Below, one piece after another: positions 32,658 to 44,345 of a DNA stretch of 64,000 bases. Source of the stretch: Marsupella aquatica (Eukaryota; Marchantiophyta); NCBI GenBank assembly GCA_973895155.1, contig OZ316892.1, positions 4,712,001 to 4,776,000 of the forward strand. Direction: 5' to 3'. The notes under the pieces were generated by a model, which was not told where the DNA came from, ran no database searches, and saw only the letters and a list, made by a program, of their open reading frames with translations. Both the position numbers and the translations under genes were made by a program. Position 1 is the first letter of the stretch; each line of letters opens with the position of its first letter.

Positions 32658-33184
32658 ACTGTTGAGACATGAATGATGCCACAGACTCACCCGTAATATA
32701 GAACAATTGATTGACGGCAGAATGTCTCTTGCATAATTCACAAGTCAGTCAAAATTATGGACATCATAAAACCCAAAGACTAAGCCAAGTTAGACAAACT
32801 AGAATGGTACGTAATACTAGTAGAAACCCGAGTTCTCTGACACATACACAGATATTGTCGTAAAAAATCTACAGTCCTTTATTGTAAAAATGTTTTCAAC
32901 CAAGGCTACCCCGGGCACCTAAATTCTAAGAGAGGGCAATTAATTATTCAGTCTGTTATTTGTGGGCAGTTGAGCAGGGGAACAAGAATTAATCTACTGC
33001 CCTCGGGACCCCAATAACCAGTCTACTGCCATCAGCACCCCCAAAATTACTCTCGATCGTGCATTAATTAATTTTGATGGCAAGAGATGGTCTTCTGTAT
33101 TCGTCTACTCTTTGTGTAAGGGAAGTATTGTACAGTCTCAGACAAACTGGTCTTGGAATCATGTGATGGCTGCCTCAATCAACA
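32658..33184. other. Intergenic, no gene; includes a CACTA-like terminal motif
   Basis: TACTAGTAGAAACCCGAG near 32,816 resembles the CACTA end but no partner end is visible. The stretch at about 33,085-33,150 resembles about 4,374-4,440 (ATTCGTCT-CTCT-TGT-AAGG pattern). No protein seen. Confidence 0.4.
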
Positions 33185-33198
33185 AAAGTTCTAACAAC

Positions 33199-33290
33199 TT
33201 TTAACTACATTGCCACTAAAGTTGTGGCTTATTACAATACTGCCACGGTTTTTACACTATTTGTAATACTGCCACGGTTTTTGTATTGAC
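33199..33290 (+). repeat. MULE left terminal inverted repeat
   Basis: About 90 bp, nearly identical to the reverse complement of 41,048-41,135. It contains two direct copies of AATACTGCCACGGTTTTT. In the other orientation this reads CAGTATTAC, once per arm. Confidence 0.93.
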
Positions 33291-33299
33291 GTAACTAAA

Positions 33300-34123
33300 C
33301 TGGGACCAAGGTTAACCTAGGTTAGTCTCCGTCCTGGGGAGGACACGTTTTTCCCCCCTGTGCATTCCGTTACAACTATCCGTCCCTTGAATACTGAACC
33401 ATCGCAGTTTGACACCACTATGTGAACCTTCCAATATAGGGCCTGCTGTAGTCCATGTACGGGAAAGTGTGCGTTTGTCGATCAGCTTTGTGCGGGAAAG
33501 AAAATTGTGTGTGTTTGCTTTGTGCGTAGAAAGGTCAGCTGGGCAGTAGAGTTGCGTTGGCGAAGGCAGCTCATCTATCAACTCCTCCATCAACTCCCCA
33601 CATGGGAAGGTCATCCATCCACTCTCCACACATTGATAGTTGCAGGCAGCGGAGTTGCGTTGGCAAAGGCGAAGCTCATCCATCGATTCCCCGTGCACAT
33701 CTACAGTTGCAGGTAGCTAGCGGAGTCAAGGGTGAAGTTTTGCACACTGTGGTACTTTGTTGTGTTTGCATATTTACTTCATTGCACTATGAAGTATCTT
33801 CGCAGCGCCCCTGTTTGCCATGTGTTGTTCTTGCTACAGAAGCGAAAGTTGTTGTTTCATCATCGAACCTTAGTTTGTGGCCACCAAATAATCACATAAT
33901 GAAGATTAGACTCACTGCCGAAGGCAAAGTGAAGCCAATAGCATGATCACAACCATCAACGCAGCTTTTTGTGGACTTCGGTTAAAAAAGTTCAGAACAT
34001 TGTATTCTATGTACGTAAGCCTTTGTATGTCTAATGTAGGATTGAATTGAATCAATCGTTTTTGCAATGTAGTCTCTGAAAACTGAGCGATTCCAGTTCA
34101 TGTAATTTTCAGTAATTAAAACA
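33300..34123. other. MULE 5' region upstream of the cargo ORF
   Basis: No recognisable protein. Two imperfect copies of a block with GAGTTGCGTTGGC, AAGGC and AGCTCATC (about 33,549-33,650 and 33,652-33,735) suggest an old duplication, perhaps in a promoter for the plus-strand ORF. Confidence 0.4.
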
Positions 34124-34889
34124 ATGGCAACTGCATCTTCAAGACCGTGGGGCAAGCTTGCTAAGGTTAAAGTTTACAATCCGGTGAAAGAGACTATCAC
34201 TTCATTGCGAAAACGGATTGATCCTGCTTTCAAGCCTTTGTGGGATAGGTATTCTAGCTGCGCCCAACCTGAGTTAAATCAATTTGATTGATGATGACAC
34301 ATTAATTCTGCAAGACGTGCACTCTCTGCATCTTGTAGTGTGAAATGTCATAATTTTTGGACCCCTAATATTTTCCATGTGCTTCCTTTTCAGAGTTCCA
34401 GTGTCCAATTTTGTTGAATCCTGTTGTTTCGCTTCTCTAGCTATGGCAGGGTACATACAAGAGTATCACACATTTATTGCCAATCCAAAGTGGAAATGGA
34501 AGCTTGTAGAGGCCAATCGGGTGGACATGAACAGGGCCTAGGTACGCCCTACTCCATTTGAGTTTTGGGCAGTGGAGGACAGTGACAACATTGGGCGGAC
34601 ATATGTTTTCCGATTTGATGATTGTCAAATCGGTCAACAGCAGAAAATCCAAATTGGGAATCCGAAGGAGATTGCACTGGAAGGGAAGGCATTTCGAGAT
34701 GGAGACCTTTGCTACTGTTTTCAAGAGGAGGTTGACTGTCTCCTCATCACAGAGTTGTTCTATTTGGAGACTATTGCTGGCAAGAAAGGATTTGTTGTCT
34801 ATGGCACTTACAAGTGGCTGCCTCATAATCTAGTAGGTGTGCATTATTTCCATGAGCAGCTAGGGAGCTTTAAGGTGTATGATAAGTAG
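34124..34889 (+). pseudogene. Unrecognised MULE cargo gene, with one in-frame stop
   Basis: A first frame from ATG 34,124 (SSRPWGKLAKVKVYNPVKET...LWDR) reaches a possible donor (GATAG-GTATTC, about 34,250). A second frame from ATG 34,443 reads AGYIQEYHTFIANPKWKWKL, has a single TAG at 34,539, then continues in the same frame as PTPFEFWAVEDSDNIGRTYV to KVYDK and a stop at 34,889. The second part is a compact, well-formed sequence (FDDCQIGQQQ, EGKAFRDGDLCYCF, ELFYLETI, GVHYFHEQLGSFKV) with a beta-rich look. I do not recognise its family; a BAH-like fold is only a loose impression. The phases of the two parts do not join cleanly. It lies opposite in strand to the MULE transposase, the usual place for a second MULE gene or a captured host gene. 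Confidence 0.45.
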
Positions 34890-37117
34890 TCTTCCAGCTA
34901 GGGACTTCACTTTTGAGGATCTGCAGTTTAGCTATCAGAAAAACTTGTCAGTACCTAAGTTGTCCTTATATACTTCAGCCAGATTTTTGGTATCAGAGTG
35001 GCTTCTCTGGCTTGAAGGAGACTTACGATACTGTCTAGTGCAGTGTCTCTTTTACTGCTTTTCTTCACTTAGTGACACGATCACGGATTCGTGTCCCAAT
35101 ATGTTTTTGAACTTGTCTAAATATAAGCGCTATTACTCATTGTATATATGTCTGATCGAGGATAGCCTAAATGGCACTAACTTCTCTATATATATATATA
35201 TATTGCAGTGTGAAATGTCAACCGTCTCTCATGCTTGTCATCTTTAGCATTCTGGTTTAGTTCATACTCGCAGTACATACATTATATTCAATTGTTACAA
35301 AGGAACTTGGTACTTAAGGGAGTCCACAAGCTATATTCGTCTAGTAATGAAGTACAGCCAAATCTGACCGGCAAACTGCAAACCATTCCTTCACTTAAAT
35401 GAATACAAACTTTCAAGGAAGCAGGAGGTGCATGTAGCCTGCATCGTGACCTATGCTGTCATTTGTTAATATGTAAATGAAAAGGTCCACACAAATTTTG
35501 CAGCCAACATTCAGACTTCATATAAAACTTACAATGATTGCCATCCAAGCCAGAGAGAGTCATCGAACACGGACATGTATTGCTGGAACTTGTGGATACA
35601 TGCATTGTTCAAAGCACGAAAAAAAGTGGCCTCAAAACTACAGACGTGAATATTCTGACCAAAGGAATACTTTGACACAAGTCTCCATTCTGCAAATTGA
35701 ATCCTTCTGAACAACTAGCTAGAAGGGCACTAAAAGAACCCATTTCAAATGGGCAAGTTAAAGATGGGCCGTGTTCATCCTCCTCCTCCATGAAAGGTGC
35801 TGATTGGGCTATATCTACAATGTCCTCATTGTCATCGTCTGAAGTGACTATGTCTCTTAACACCTGGTCAGTAGTATCAGTTGTGTCCTTCTCCTGCCCC
35901 TGTCCAAGGTGGTCTTTCCGAACTTGACAAGTTCGCTTGTCATGGCCCCTTTGCTTGCAGAAACCACAGATCCTGGGCAATCTCACTCCATCCTCGTTCG
36001 GGAACCTCAGCCTAGGTTTCTCTGTGGGACGGCCTCTCTTTCGCCTCTTCTCGGGTGGACCACACCATGAATCCGGCTGTAGATCATCTTTCAAAATATC
36101 AGGAATACTACCACTATACGTCTGTTTGAAAGACTCTACGGAATAAAAGTGTGAAACAAAATTGTAATGGCGAAGATGCAATCTAGTTATAGCTCTCCAA
36201 GCATGAGTGCATGGAATACCAACATCCTGCCAATCACCACAAGAACATTCTTTCAATGGCTCCAAAGTGACCAGAAAATGTCTTCCACTTGAATCAGTAA
36301 TTTTGACCTCCGTAGGGCTGGATGGATCTGCAAGTTGAAGAGCTGTCTCATGTCGGTCCCTCAATATGGCCATGATATTTGGAGGAAATGGTGTACCTAA
36401 GGACTCTGCTAGCACCCTCTTCTCATAGTAGTGTTTCATCATGTAATCCCAAATCAGATTTGATTGTTTGAATGCAACTTCTTGTCACTCAGCCTTCAGT
36501 GCTCAATTAGTGCTCTCTGCCTGTTGGGATGTCTCATGGCCCCACCTAATCATGAGAAGGAATGTCAATTAGAAATGAAAACAATTAAAACAATCTTCTT
36601 CAATAGGGCAATACAGAAATTAATACAACAGCAATGGGCATATGTGAGGCATCACCTGGGGTACAACATGAATGCCCTCTAATAATGAGATGGATCTGTA
36701 GTTTTCACAATGTACTCAAATGCTGACGGGTAGTCCTCCTCAATTTGGTCTAACCTCCACAAGTACTGGTCCTCATTGGCAGCATACACCAGCCCATCAA
36801 ATGCTTTCCTTGCTGCCTTGTTAGAATAAGCTTGTAAATTTTTCCCCAAGTGCCATGTGCAAAAAGCATGGAATGCCAATGGGAAAACCTGATCAACAGC
36901 ATTTTGCAGTCCCTTTTCTCGGTCTGAAATGAAAACAGTACTACTGCGAGACAGCTCTGGGATAGCATTGTGCAAAGCCTTCAAGAATCTCATCCAAAAC
37001 TGTTCATTCTCTGATGGAACCATGCAGTATGCCAAAATCATGACAGTGTTATTAGCATCCAACATTGTGGCTACCAATAACATTTGAGGATATGCAGACT
37101 TTGTATGTGTGCCATCT

Positions 37118-37249
37118 AATGCAATGAGTGGCCTGCAATAAGGATATGCCTTTTGAGAAACATTAGGACACACAAATAAGGATAATGCAATGAGTGGCCT
37201 GCAATAAGGATATGCCTTTTGAGAAACATTAGGACACACATCAGGTGCT
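37118..37249. repeat. In-frame 66-bp tandem duplication in the MULE transposase
   Basis: Units start AATGCAATGAGTGGCCTGCA at 37,118 and 37,184. The duplication repeats 22 codons including PNVSQKAYPYCRPLIAL just before the first catalytic Asp. Confidence 0.9.
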
Positions 37250-37357
37250 GTGTAGTTTGCAACAGCACCTGGATCCCTTTGTAAAATGTGGTGACAGTGA
37301 CTAGGGATCAGAGAAAGGACTCCTTCTCATCACCATCCAATCGAACAAGGGCCCTCT

Positions 37358-39148
37358 AACACGATTTCGGACCGACCGAGAAGTGTGTCGGAGTTCTCGT
37401 TTAGCCCGATCTCGTTTTTTTTCTAAGGCAATGCAATGACCGATAAAACTGGCAAAAACTCTCCGAAACGCCACTTTCCTCCATTGCATCGCCATGGGAA
37501 TGCAGGGAGTGATACGTGCATCAGGTTTTACATTCCGTCAGTGGAAAAAGTCTGAACTGCGAGTAACTTGGTCCGAACCGCGTAATCCAGGAACGACCAC
37601 GCACTAACCCAGGTAAAGGGGAAACTTAACCATGGTTAAGGGGAAATTAACCATGGTTTAGAACGTCTCCTGTATAAAGAGGAGCGGGCTGCCCATAAAA
37701 TGTTTGCTTTTGCCAGAGCAAATATCTCCTGACTGAGAGCGAATACCAAACTCCCATCAAGTCTTACATTCCTCCCAAGCGATTCGACTCTTTCTACTGA
37801 AAACCCGATAAATTTATTGGAACAGCCATTCCTGTTCAAGTTCTCCATGTAAAACTAACTAGTCATTTAGTGTAAAATGTCCAGATCCGAGCGGACTGCG
37901 ATAAATTTATCACATTCTGCATTCCTCTGTTGCAATCATTTGATCCAGTGTTTAGAGAGGTGTTGCCTTCATTCCGATAAATTTATCGGAGTCTTCATTC
38001 CTTTCATGGAAAGAGGAGTAATTGAGAATCCGATAAATTTATCGAAGTTGTCATTTTTGTGAAAGATTGAATCAGGGCTTAGGTGTCTGAGGAAGTCATA
38101 TTTTCAATTCGAATGCGGAGTGTGATAAACTTATCGCATCCTCCTGTGCGAAAAACTTATCGGCGGTGGCCCTTTTACAGTGTCTGTTGAGGGGTTGGCC
38201 CACGTGTCCACTTTTGATTGGCTGTCACCCTAAACGACAAAATAGCAGAAAAGGGTATATTTCTTGGATTTCCAATTTCATTCTCACACGTGCATCGTGG
38301 CAAAATTATATAGTTTTGAAATTGAAGCGATAAATTTATCTGATGTTGGTATTGCAAAAGTGGTTCCTTCATATGGAAGTTGCAATTTGAAATTGAAGCA
38401 ATAAATTTATCTGATGTTGGTATTGCAAAAGTGGTTCCTTCATATGGAAGTTGCAATTTTGAAATTGAAGCGATAAATTTATCTGATGTTGGTATTGCAA
38501 AGATTTTTCTTCATATGGATAGGAATTTTGAAATTTAACTGATGAACCGAAGGATCTTAGTATTGTCGACTAGTAGTTTTGTCGCCCGTAGTTTTCGCGA
38601 TAATTTTATCGGACTGCGCATTGCTGTTGAAAGAATGGCATGTTGACTATGGTCACTTGCGAAGGTAACTGGTCAATTGCGGAGGTAACTGCAAGGTAAG
38701 TTTGACGAACCGTGCAGTAATTCTTATCGACTGTGATGTAAAATATTTTTGGTAAATATCCAAAAACTGAGAAAACTGAGATTGGGTCGGAGCTTTCATG
38801 GCTCAAATCTGGAGTCCGATACAGTTATCGCACTTGGCTCGAAACATGGATATGGATTTATAGATAAGACCTTTCATATATCTTTGGAGAGCGTGAATAT
38901 GAGGTTGAGAAGAAAGTTTTTTGGATCTAATTGTTTCTTGATAATATGAATGTTTGTTAGCATGAATTTCATTGGTTTTGATCATTATTAAATTTGCTGT
39001 TTCAATCCAAACTCCGATATGAATTACATTATTTCCCCCAAAACGTGTTTTTGATGAAAAAAATTGCCGATTTCGCGAGATTCGGCGGAAAATGAAAATA
39101 CACTTCTCGTTTAGAGGAAATAGTTCTTGTTCGGTCCGAAATCGTGTT
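37358..39148. mobile_element. 1,791-bp non-coding transposon with 18-bp TIRs and 4-bp TSD
   Basis: It begins AACACGATTTCGGACCGA and ends with the exact reverse complement (39,131-39,148). It is flanked by CTCT (37,354-37,357; 39,149-39,152). Removing it and one CTCT makes the surrounding MULE transposase frame continuous (KKR to ALV), which confirms both borders. A 4-bp TSD does not fit hAT (8), Mutator (9-11), CACTA (3) or PIF (3); Sola and some Ginger elements make 4-bp TSDs, so membership there is possible but unproven. No coding sequence is recognisable. Its middle kilobase holds about twelve copies of a GATAAATTTATC palindrome. A non-autonomous element of an unassigned superfamily is the best description. 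Confidence 0.85.
37807..38829. repeat. Array of about twelve GATAAATTTATC palindromes
   Basis: Copies start at 37,807, 37,900, 37,976, 38,032, 38,124, 38,150, 38,329, 38,400, 38,472, 38,599, 38,717 (weak) and 38,818. The usual context is CGATAAATTTATCGG. Deviations are mostly one base in the centre (AAACTT, AATTTT, ACAGTT). Spacing is irregular (26-179 bp), except that three copies lie in a 71-72 bp tandem repeat (38,319-38,500). A 12-14 bp dyad kept while its surroundings vary looks like a protein-binding site, presumably for a transposase or DNA-binding helper. That is inference. Confidence 0.85.
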
Positions 39149-39699
39149 CTCTTCTTTGTTGCATGTGCAGTGTGGTATCTAACATCTGGATGCCAAATAG
39201 CCTGGGCAGTGTCCCTCAACGAGCAAGCTCTGACTAGTTGTCTATTCTTTATTATGATGTCAAAGATCAAAGTAGCCAATTAGTCAGAGGAATTATGCAT
39301 GCGCCTAGTGTAATGGTCTGCTGCACAACAACTATGGTGATCATTGAGTTGTGTGATGGTAATGGTCTCTGTCTTGGAGCTCATAATGACTCAAACAGAC
39401 CACAAACATTTGTGGACCGGATTTTCATTCCACCACATTTTGCACTTTCCAAGGAAACGCAAAGTATCCTTTTTGTATGTTGTGATCACCCTTTCAGTTG
39501 CCACACCATGTTTGACAATTGCCCTCCTGACATCTTGCCAAGTCTGAAAAGTATCACCTTTCTTCAAAGAAGGTTGAACCATGGCTGCTGTAAGAGTGTG
39601 AATGGCAGTAAGTCTCTACATATAATTGAGAAAGGAAAATTGAGTCAGAATATATGTAACAGAAGCCAACAAATTTGAGCAAGAATGGAATAAGAGAAG

Positions 39700-41047
39700 T
39701 TGAATTAGAGAAGAGTAAGTTAATGTCTAATAACCCTCTAATAAGTCAGGGCACTAGAATATAAAAGGCCACATTTCAGTTCAAAACACATAAACCATAG
39801 TGGGTCTGTGGTTTGTTAAAAACTCGTAGACCCACTAAAAAGGAGTCAATGCCCAGTATCAATACTTAGTATCTTACATGAAAAAGAATTTGGCTAGTAA
39901 GAGCTCTCCATGGTGTACTTAATATATGATTCTCTGCTCATCTGCATTGGGGATGACAATGAACGCTGCACTGAACGCGCGCTCCACTGAATGCTGCAGC
40001 ATCCATTTTTGAAAATGAAATTTATGCTCAATTGGAGTCTATGTACTTTTGCGCATGTCTTCGGCCACTAAGTAATTTTTGGAAGGAAAGCAAGCAACAC
40101 ATTGAGATGACACATTGAAGCCTCATAGCATTAGATTACTTGTCAAAATGAACAAGAAGCAAAATGTGGGATAATGTTCAATCTATGCACATCGTGATCT
40201 TGTAAATATAAAGCTACAACCTCACTGCCATCCCTGATTTGTCCAAAAGAGTCCCGAGTCCTAAATTGTTCACATACTTGACCTGACGATCACGGATTGA
40301 TGATATATGCATTGAAGAGGGGAAAATGCGCCCAACCTGAAAGTAATCTTGTACACAATGGTGATGTGATCAAGCGCCACTGACTAACAATACTCATATT
40401 TCACTATGATTTGCAACAGTTTTGGTTGCTTGTAATACCTCAGCAACTCATCATGTTGCATTTAGTTCCATGAAAGAGACACGATCCAGTAAAACTGAGG
40501 TACGCAGGACAGAAAGAAGTTGATGAGCGATGGGTGAGAAACAATACACTGCTTAAACAGTCAGCAACTGATTGACTTCACTCGAGACTTGACTTAGTTT
40601 GTTAACTCGAGAGGAGGCGCATTGAGTTGGCTTGAAATGCTGCAAAGTCATCGTTGTTGGAAGATGCCTACGGGGATGCCTGTCGCGAAGTCGTCGCTCA
40701 AGAGGAAGGAATGTATGAAGTACAGCAGATCAATGATGAGTTCATTCTGCATATATTGTGGTCATAGCAGCTTCAAGGTTTCCTATGTTGAAGGAACATT
40801 CACTTCACACTCTAGCTGCAGAAGCCGCACTTATTCGGGACGTTGCTACGGTGTTTTCTCCCAGGTTGCAACTGGGGAAATTTCAAACTACAAACTACTC
40901 TGTGTCTAGTTGGGCCTCACAAAACGAGTGCGCAGTTCAGGAGGTTGACGGAAACCAATGCTTGACGGACTGGACGGGTTTTTCACCCATTTACAATAAG
41001 ACTGTATGTCTCCCTTGAGTTAACTCGCATAAACCCAACTAACCACA
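39700..41047. other. MULE right-hand non-coding part
   Basis: This is the upstream (5') region of the minus-strand transposase. No confident protein is seen; frames at 40,622-41,018 show no known motif. Confidence 0.45.
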
Positions 41048-41135
41048 TACAAAAACCGTGGCAGTATTACAAATAGTGTAAAAACCGTGGCAGTATTGTA
41101 ATAAGCCACAACTTTAGTGGCAATGTAGTTAAAAG
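41048..41135 (-). repeat. MULE right terminal inverted repeat
   Basis: Reverse complement of the left arm. It contains GGCAGTATTACAAA and GGCAGTATTGTAA, each followed or preceded by AAAAACCGT. Confidence 0.93.
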
Positions 41136-41148
41136 CTAAAAGTTCTAA

Positions 41149-43500
41149 GCTGAAGGATAATTGAACCAGTTAGTGGACTATAAAAAAATTAGATGCTAAG
41201 TCGTTGAGTAGGTTGGTACAAATTTGAACCCAAGAGTACCTACAGTAGTTACATAGTGCAATATTTTTTGGAGTGCGTTAACAGATAGTTAACCACTCCC
41301 CTTTGTATATGAGTAGAATTATGATTGATTGACATTTGTGTGCAGCATGTGTGAGAGTTTTAGTGAGCTTTTTAAGTACGTACGTACGTTGGAGAAGCTG
41401 CGAGAAAGACTTTATCTGATCTGGTGCCCAGACTTCAGGTGCTTGATCGAGTTTATGGGTACACTCTGCAACAACCCAGACTACGTGCAAGGAAGTAACT
41501 CATTCTAAGGTTTGGAGAGTCCTCGCAATTATTAGCAGAAAACTCATTGAAAGTAGTTAGTCCCGGGAGTAGTGAGTGGCATGTTGTCCAAAAAAGGCAA
41601 ATGTGAGAAACAACGAAAAGTTGAGTTGTTGCAATCTACTGTTAACTTTCTAATCAAATTAAATACACGTATTTAAGTCTTATATTTGATACTCTAATTG
41701 TTTTTTCTTTCTCATGAATGTTGGCATTTGCCTTCGGTTCACTCTGTTGTATACATTGTGAATTGCAATTGAGTGAATAACACCATAGTGAGCGATATAT
41801 GTACAAATCACATAAATCCACTTGATTCTCCTAAATCTAGAGGCTCTAGATTTGATAATCGAAAACGTATAATGAGTATGAAAGATTCGATGTGTTAAAA
41901 TGCTGTCGACCTTATTAATTACCAGAGACATGAGTGCTGAAATCAATTATCAGGGATACTGAATCCCTATAACCCAGAAGAGGACGAAGAAATGAGGACG
42001 ACTTAGAATAGTGGATATAGCCCCCAAGAGCCTTGGAATGATAGAAAGGATTGGTATTAGGTAATACATGCATGTCCGATGGGCTGCATTACACAGTGGA
42101 ATTTGAGCATCCTGGTCCACTCATGTTTTCAACTTCTAGGGTAAAAAGATAGAGTCAATATATCAGATCAAGAGAAAATTGTTCCTTATTTCTTTCCTTG
42201 ATTTTCAAGGGCTTTGTTGGAGTAAGTATTGACAGGAATTTGAAGCCCCCATGGACCACAAGGTTGGTCTTGGAAACCCCCATGGACCATATTTCCCATT
42301 ATTTGAGTTTAATTGTAATCACTTCAATAGTTCGTAAGTACGGACCCCCATTAAGGGTCCTTTCCAAAATTCCTGGCTCCACAGCGCGCCACATCATCAT
42401 GGCACGTTGCAAACAGGAATAGACTTGTTTTTGGATAGAATTAACTTCTGCATTTGTTACTTTGTTGTAAAAACTGGGACGTCATGCCGTAAAAAAGAAT
42501 GTAAAAAAATAACTGACATGCAAATCAAAAGACAAAAAGATTGAGGTAAAACTGCTCTCAGTAACGGTTTTATTTACATTTTGATTTTATTCAAAACATA
42601 AAAATTTTCCGACAGCAATTTTTGATTTGACATTGCTGAATCAAATCATAATGAAAACTCACGTATAATATGGCATTGGAAAGATCTTGAAGAGACGGTC
42701 CTAATGAGCTCAACATTGTCACCATTCAATAAGAATTGAGTAAGTAATTTGAAAAATGGATTTTACCCGTGATTTCATAATCTCTAACGTGAATAGAAAT
42801 CTTTGTTGTACAACCCCTTAAATGTTGACCCCTTCCATGAGAATGAACCTAAAATTGACAGATTTTATCAAGTAGGAAGGAGACTATGAATTTTTAAATT
42901 TCTTTAGTTTTTTAATGAACTTAACATTGATAGATTTAGTTGAGTTTTGAGGAGATTATAAGTTTCCAATGTTCTCTAGCTTTCCAATGAGTGTGACAGT
43001 AGTTCATACTACAATTGGTTTTGTGATTGATGTTAATTATGGTTGCCTTGGTAAGCTTGGCAGCTGTTTCAAGTGTCAATCAAATATTGACTTGTCCATT
43101 TTTGAATTTATTTTTCTTCAGAATTGGAGGTTCATCTAGGCTTCTGTTTCTAGATAACTGTTTGTAAAATAACATGGGGGTCCACAAATTAATTAGGATC
43201 TCACAACATGATTGCATAAAAGACATGTGTTTTGTCTCATTATTTTGGTTGAGTGGTTGTTGTTGCAAAACTTTATCAGATTGGTTAGTGTTGTTGTTGT
43301 GAAGGTATATGTTATTTGGGATGGCAAGGGTGAGGGGCAGGCCAGACTTGTCTGATCTAGTGGTGATTAAAAACTCTTCAGGGATTGAATAGCCAGAATT
43401 GCAGCCCACCTTTTGGTGATTGTTGTAAAGAGACAACAATAAAAAAAAGGCAAGATCAGGTAATCATTAGAGTATTTGATTGATGATGGAATTTTAGTTT
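41149..43500. other. Intergenic, no gene seen
   Basis: AT-rich DNA with stops in all frames. The direct phrase CCCCCATGGACCA appears twice near 42,246 and 42,277. The minus frame at 43,080-43,439 has no known motif. Confidence 0.5.
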
Positions 43501-43519
43501 TGCTATGCCATTCAAAGGC

Positions 43520-44345
43520 AGACCACTAGCTACTAAGTACTTTTAAGTGAACCTTTACAGTATTGCATGATACAAGCAGATTAGAAATTTTTGCTAGCAA
43601 GGAGAGTATTGTTGACAAGTAACGAGTGACTCTTAATTTCTTTTGATTTTGGAGACTGTATTTCTACTACATTTCTAAGACTCCATTTCCACTAGCTACT
43701 AAGTACTTTTAAGTGAACCTTTACACGTATTGTATGATACAAGCAGATTAGAATTTTTGCTAGCAAGGAGAGTATTGTTGACAAGTAACGAGTGACTCTT
43801 AATTTCTTTTGATTTTGGAGACTGTATTTCTACTACATTTCTAAGACTCCATTTCGCTAGAAAGTTCACTGACCCAAAAAGAGTCCCCAAATTGGGTTTT
43901 ACTAACCAGGTTTTAGACTCCATTTCGCTAGAAAGTTCACTGACCCAAAAAGAGTCCCCAAATTGGGTTTTACTAACCAGGTTTTGGTTAGCTAGGGAAT
44001 GAGTTTACTAGACAAGCGGGGTTTCTAGTCTTAACACATTCTTTTCCTGTTTGCTTGCACACCATACTTATGGATATGGTTTACTATGAGATCTGAGAGG
44101 TAGCACTACAATTACCCACTGAATACTATTAAATGTCTTAACACATCCTTCTCCTGTTTGCTTGCACACCATAGTTATGGATAGTTTACTATGAGATCTG
44201 AGAGGTAGCACTACAATTACCCACTGAATACTATTAAATGTCTTAACACATCCTTCTCCTGTTTGCTTGCACACCATAGTTATGGATAGTTTACTATGAG
44301 ATCTGAGTGGTAGCACTACTATTACCCATTGAATGCTATTAAATC
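43520..44345. repeat. Three adjoining tandem duplications
   Basis: About 166-bp unit twice (from CCACTAGCTACTAAGTACTT near 43,525 and 43,690). A 71-bp unit twice (from GACTCCATTTCGCTAGAAAG near 43,845 and 43,916). A 104-108 bp unit about three times (containing TCTCCTGTTTGCTTGCACAC near 44,045-44,280). Copies within each set are nearly identical. Confidence 0.9.

Larger units (their letters stand above)
35609..39582 (-). pseudogene. MuDR-type MULE transposase, degenerate and interrupted
   Basis: Minus strand. The N-terminal MuDR-like part is at 39,582-39,390 (KKGDTFQTWQDVRRAIVKHG). After the inserted element come ALVRLDGDEKESF and, after a frameshift, LIPSHCHHILQRDPG. Catalytic regions follow: IALDGTHTKSAYPQMLL (first D), FISDREKGLQNAV (second D), FHAFCTWHLGKNL, then after a short intron GHETSQQAESTN (the E), with two stops just beyond. 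The C-terminal part has the SWIM zinc finger CSCGDWQDVGIPCTHAWRAI and a CCHC-like knuckle CGFCKQRGHDKRTC. Several stops or frameshifts, an in-frame 66-bp duplication and the insertion make it inactive. Confidence 0.88.
33196..41137. mobile_element. 7.9-kb Mutator-like element (MULE) with cargo
   Basis: The left arm (33,199 to about 33,290) and right arm (about 41,048-41,135) are near-perfect inverted repeats beginning CTTTTAACTACATTGCCACT. The flanks carry the same 11 bp, AAAAGTTCTAA (33,185-33,195; 41,138-41,148), the TSD size expected of MULEs. Two or three non-matching bases separate TSD and TIR on each side. Inside, a MuDR-type transposase runs on the minus strand (39,582 to 35,609) and an unrecognised ORF on the plus strand (34,124-34,889). 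A separate 1,791-bp element has inserted into the transposase. Confidence 0.93.

Noticed and set aside
37807-38829. CRISPR-like array
   Set aside because: The repeats are 12-bp palindromes with irregular 26-179 bp spacing in a plant transposon. There are no uniform spacers and no cas genes.
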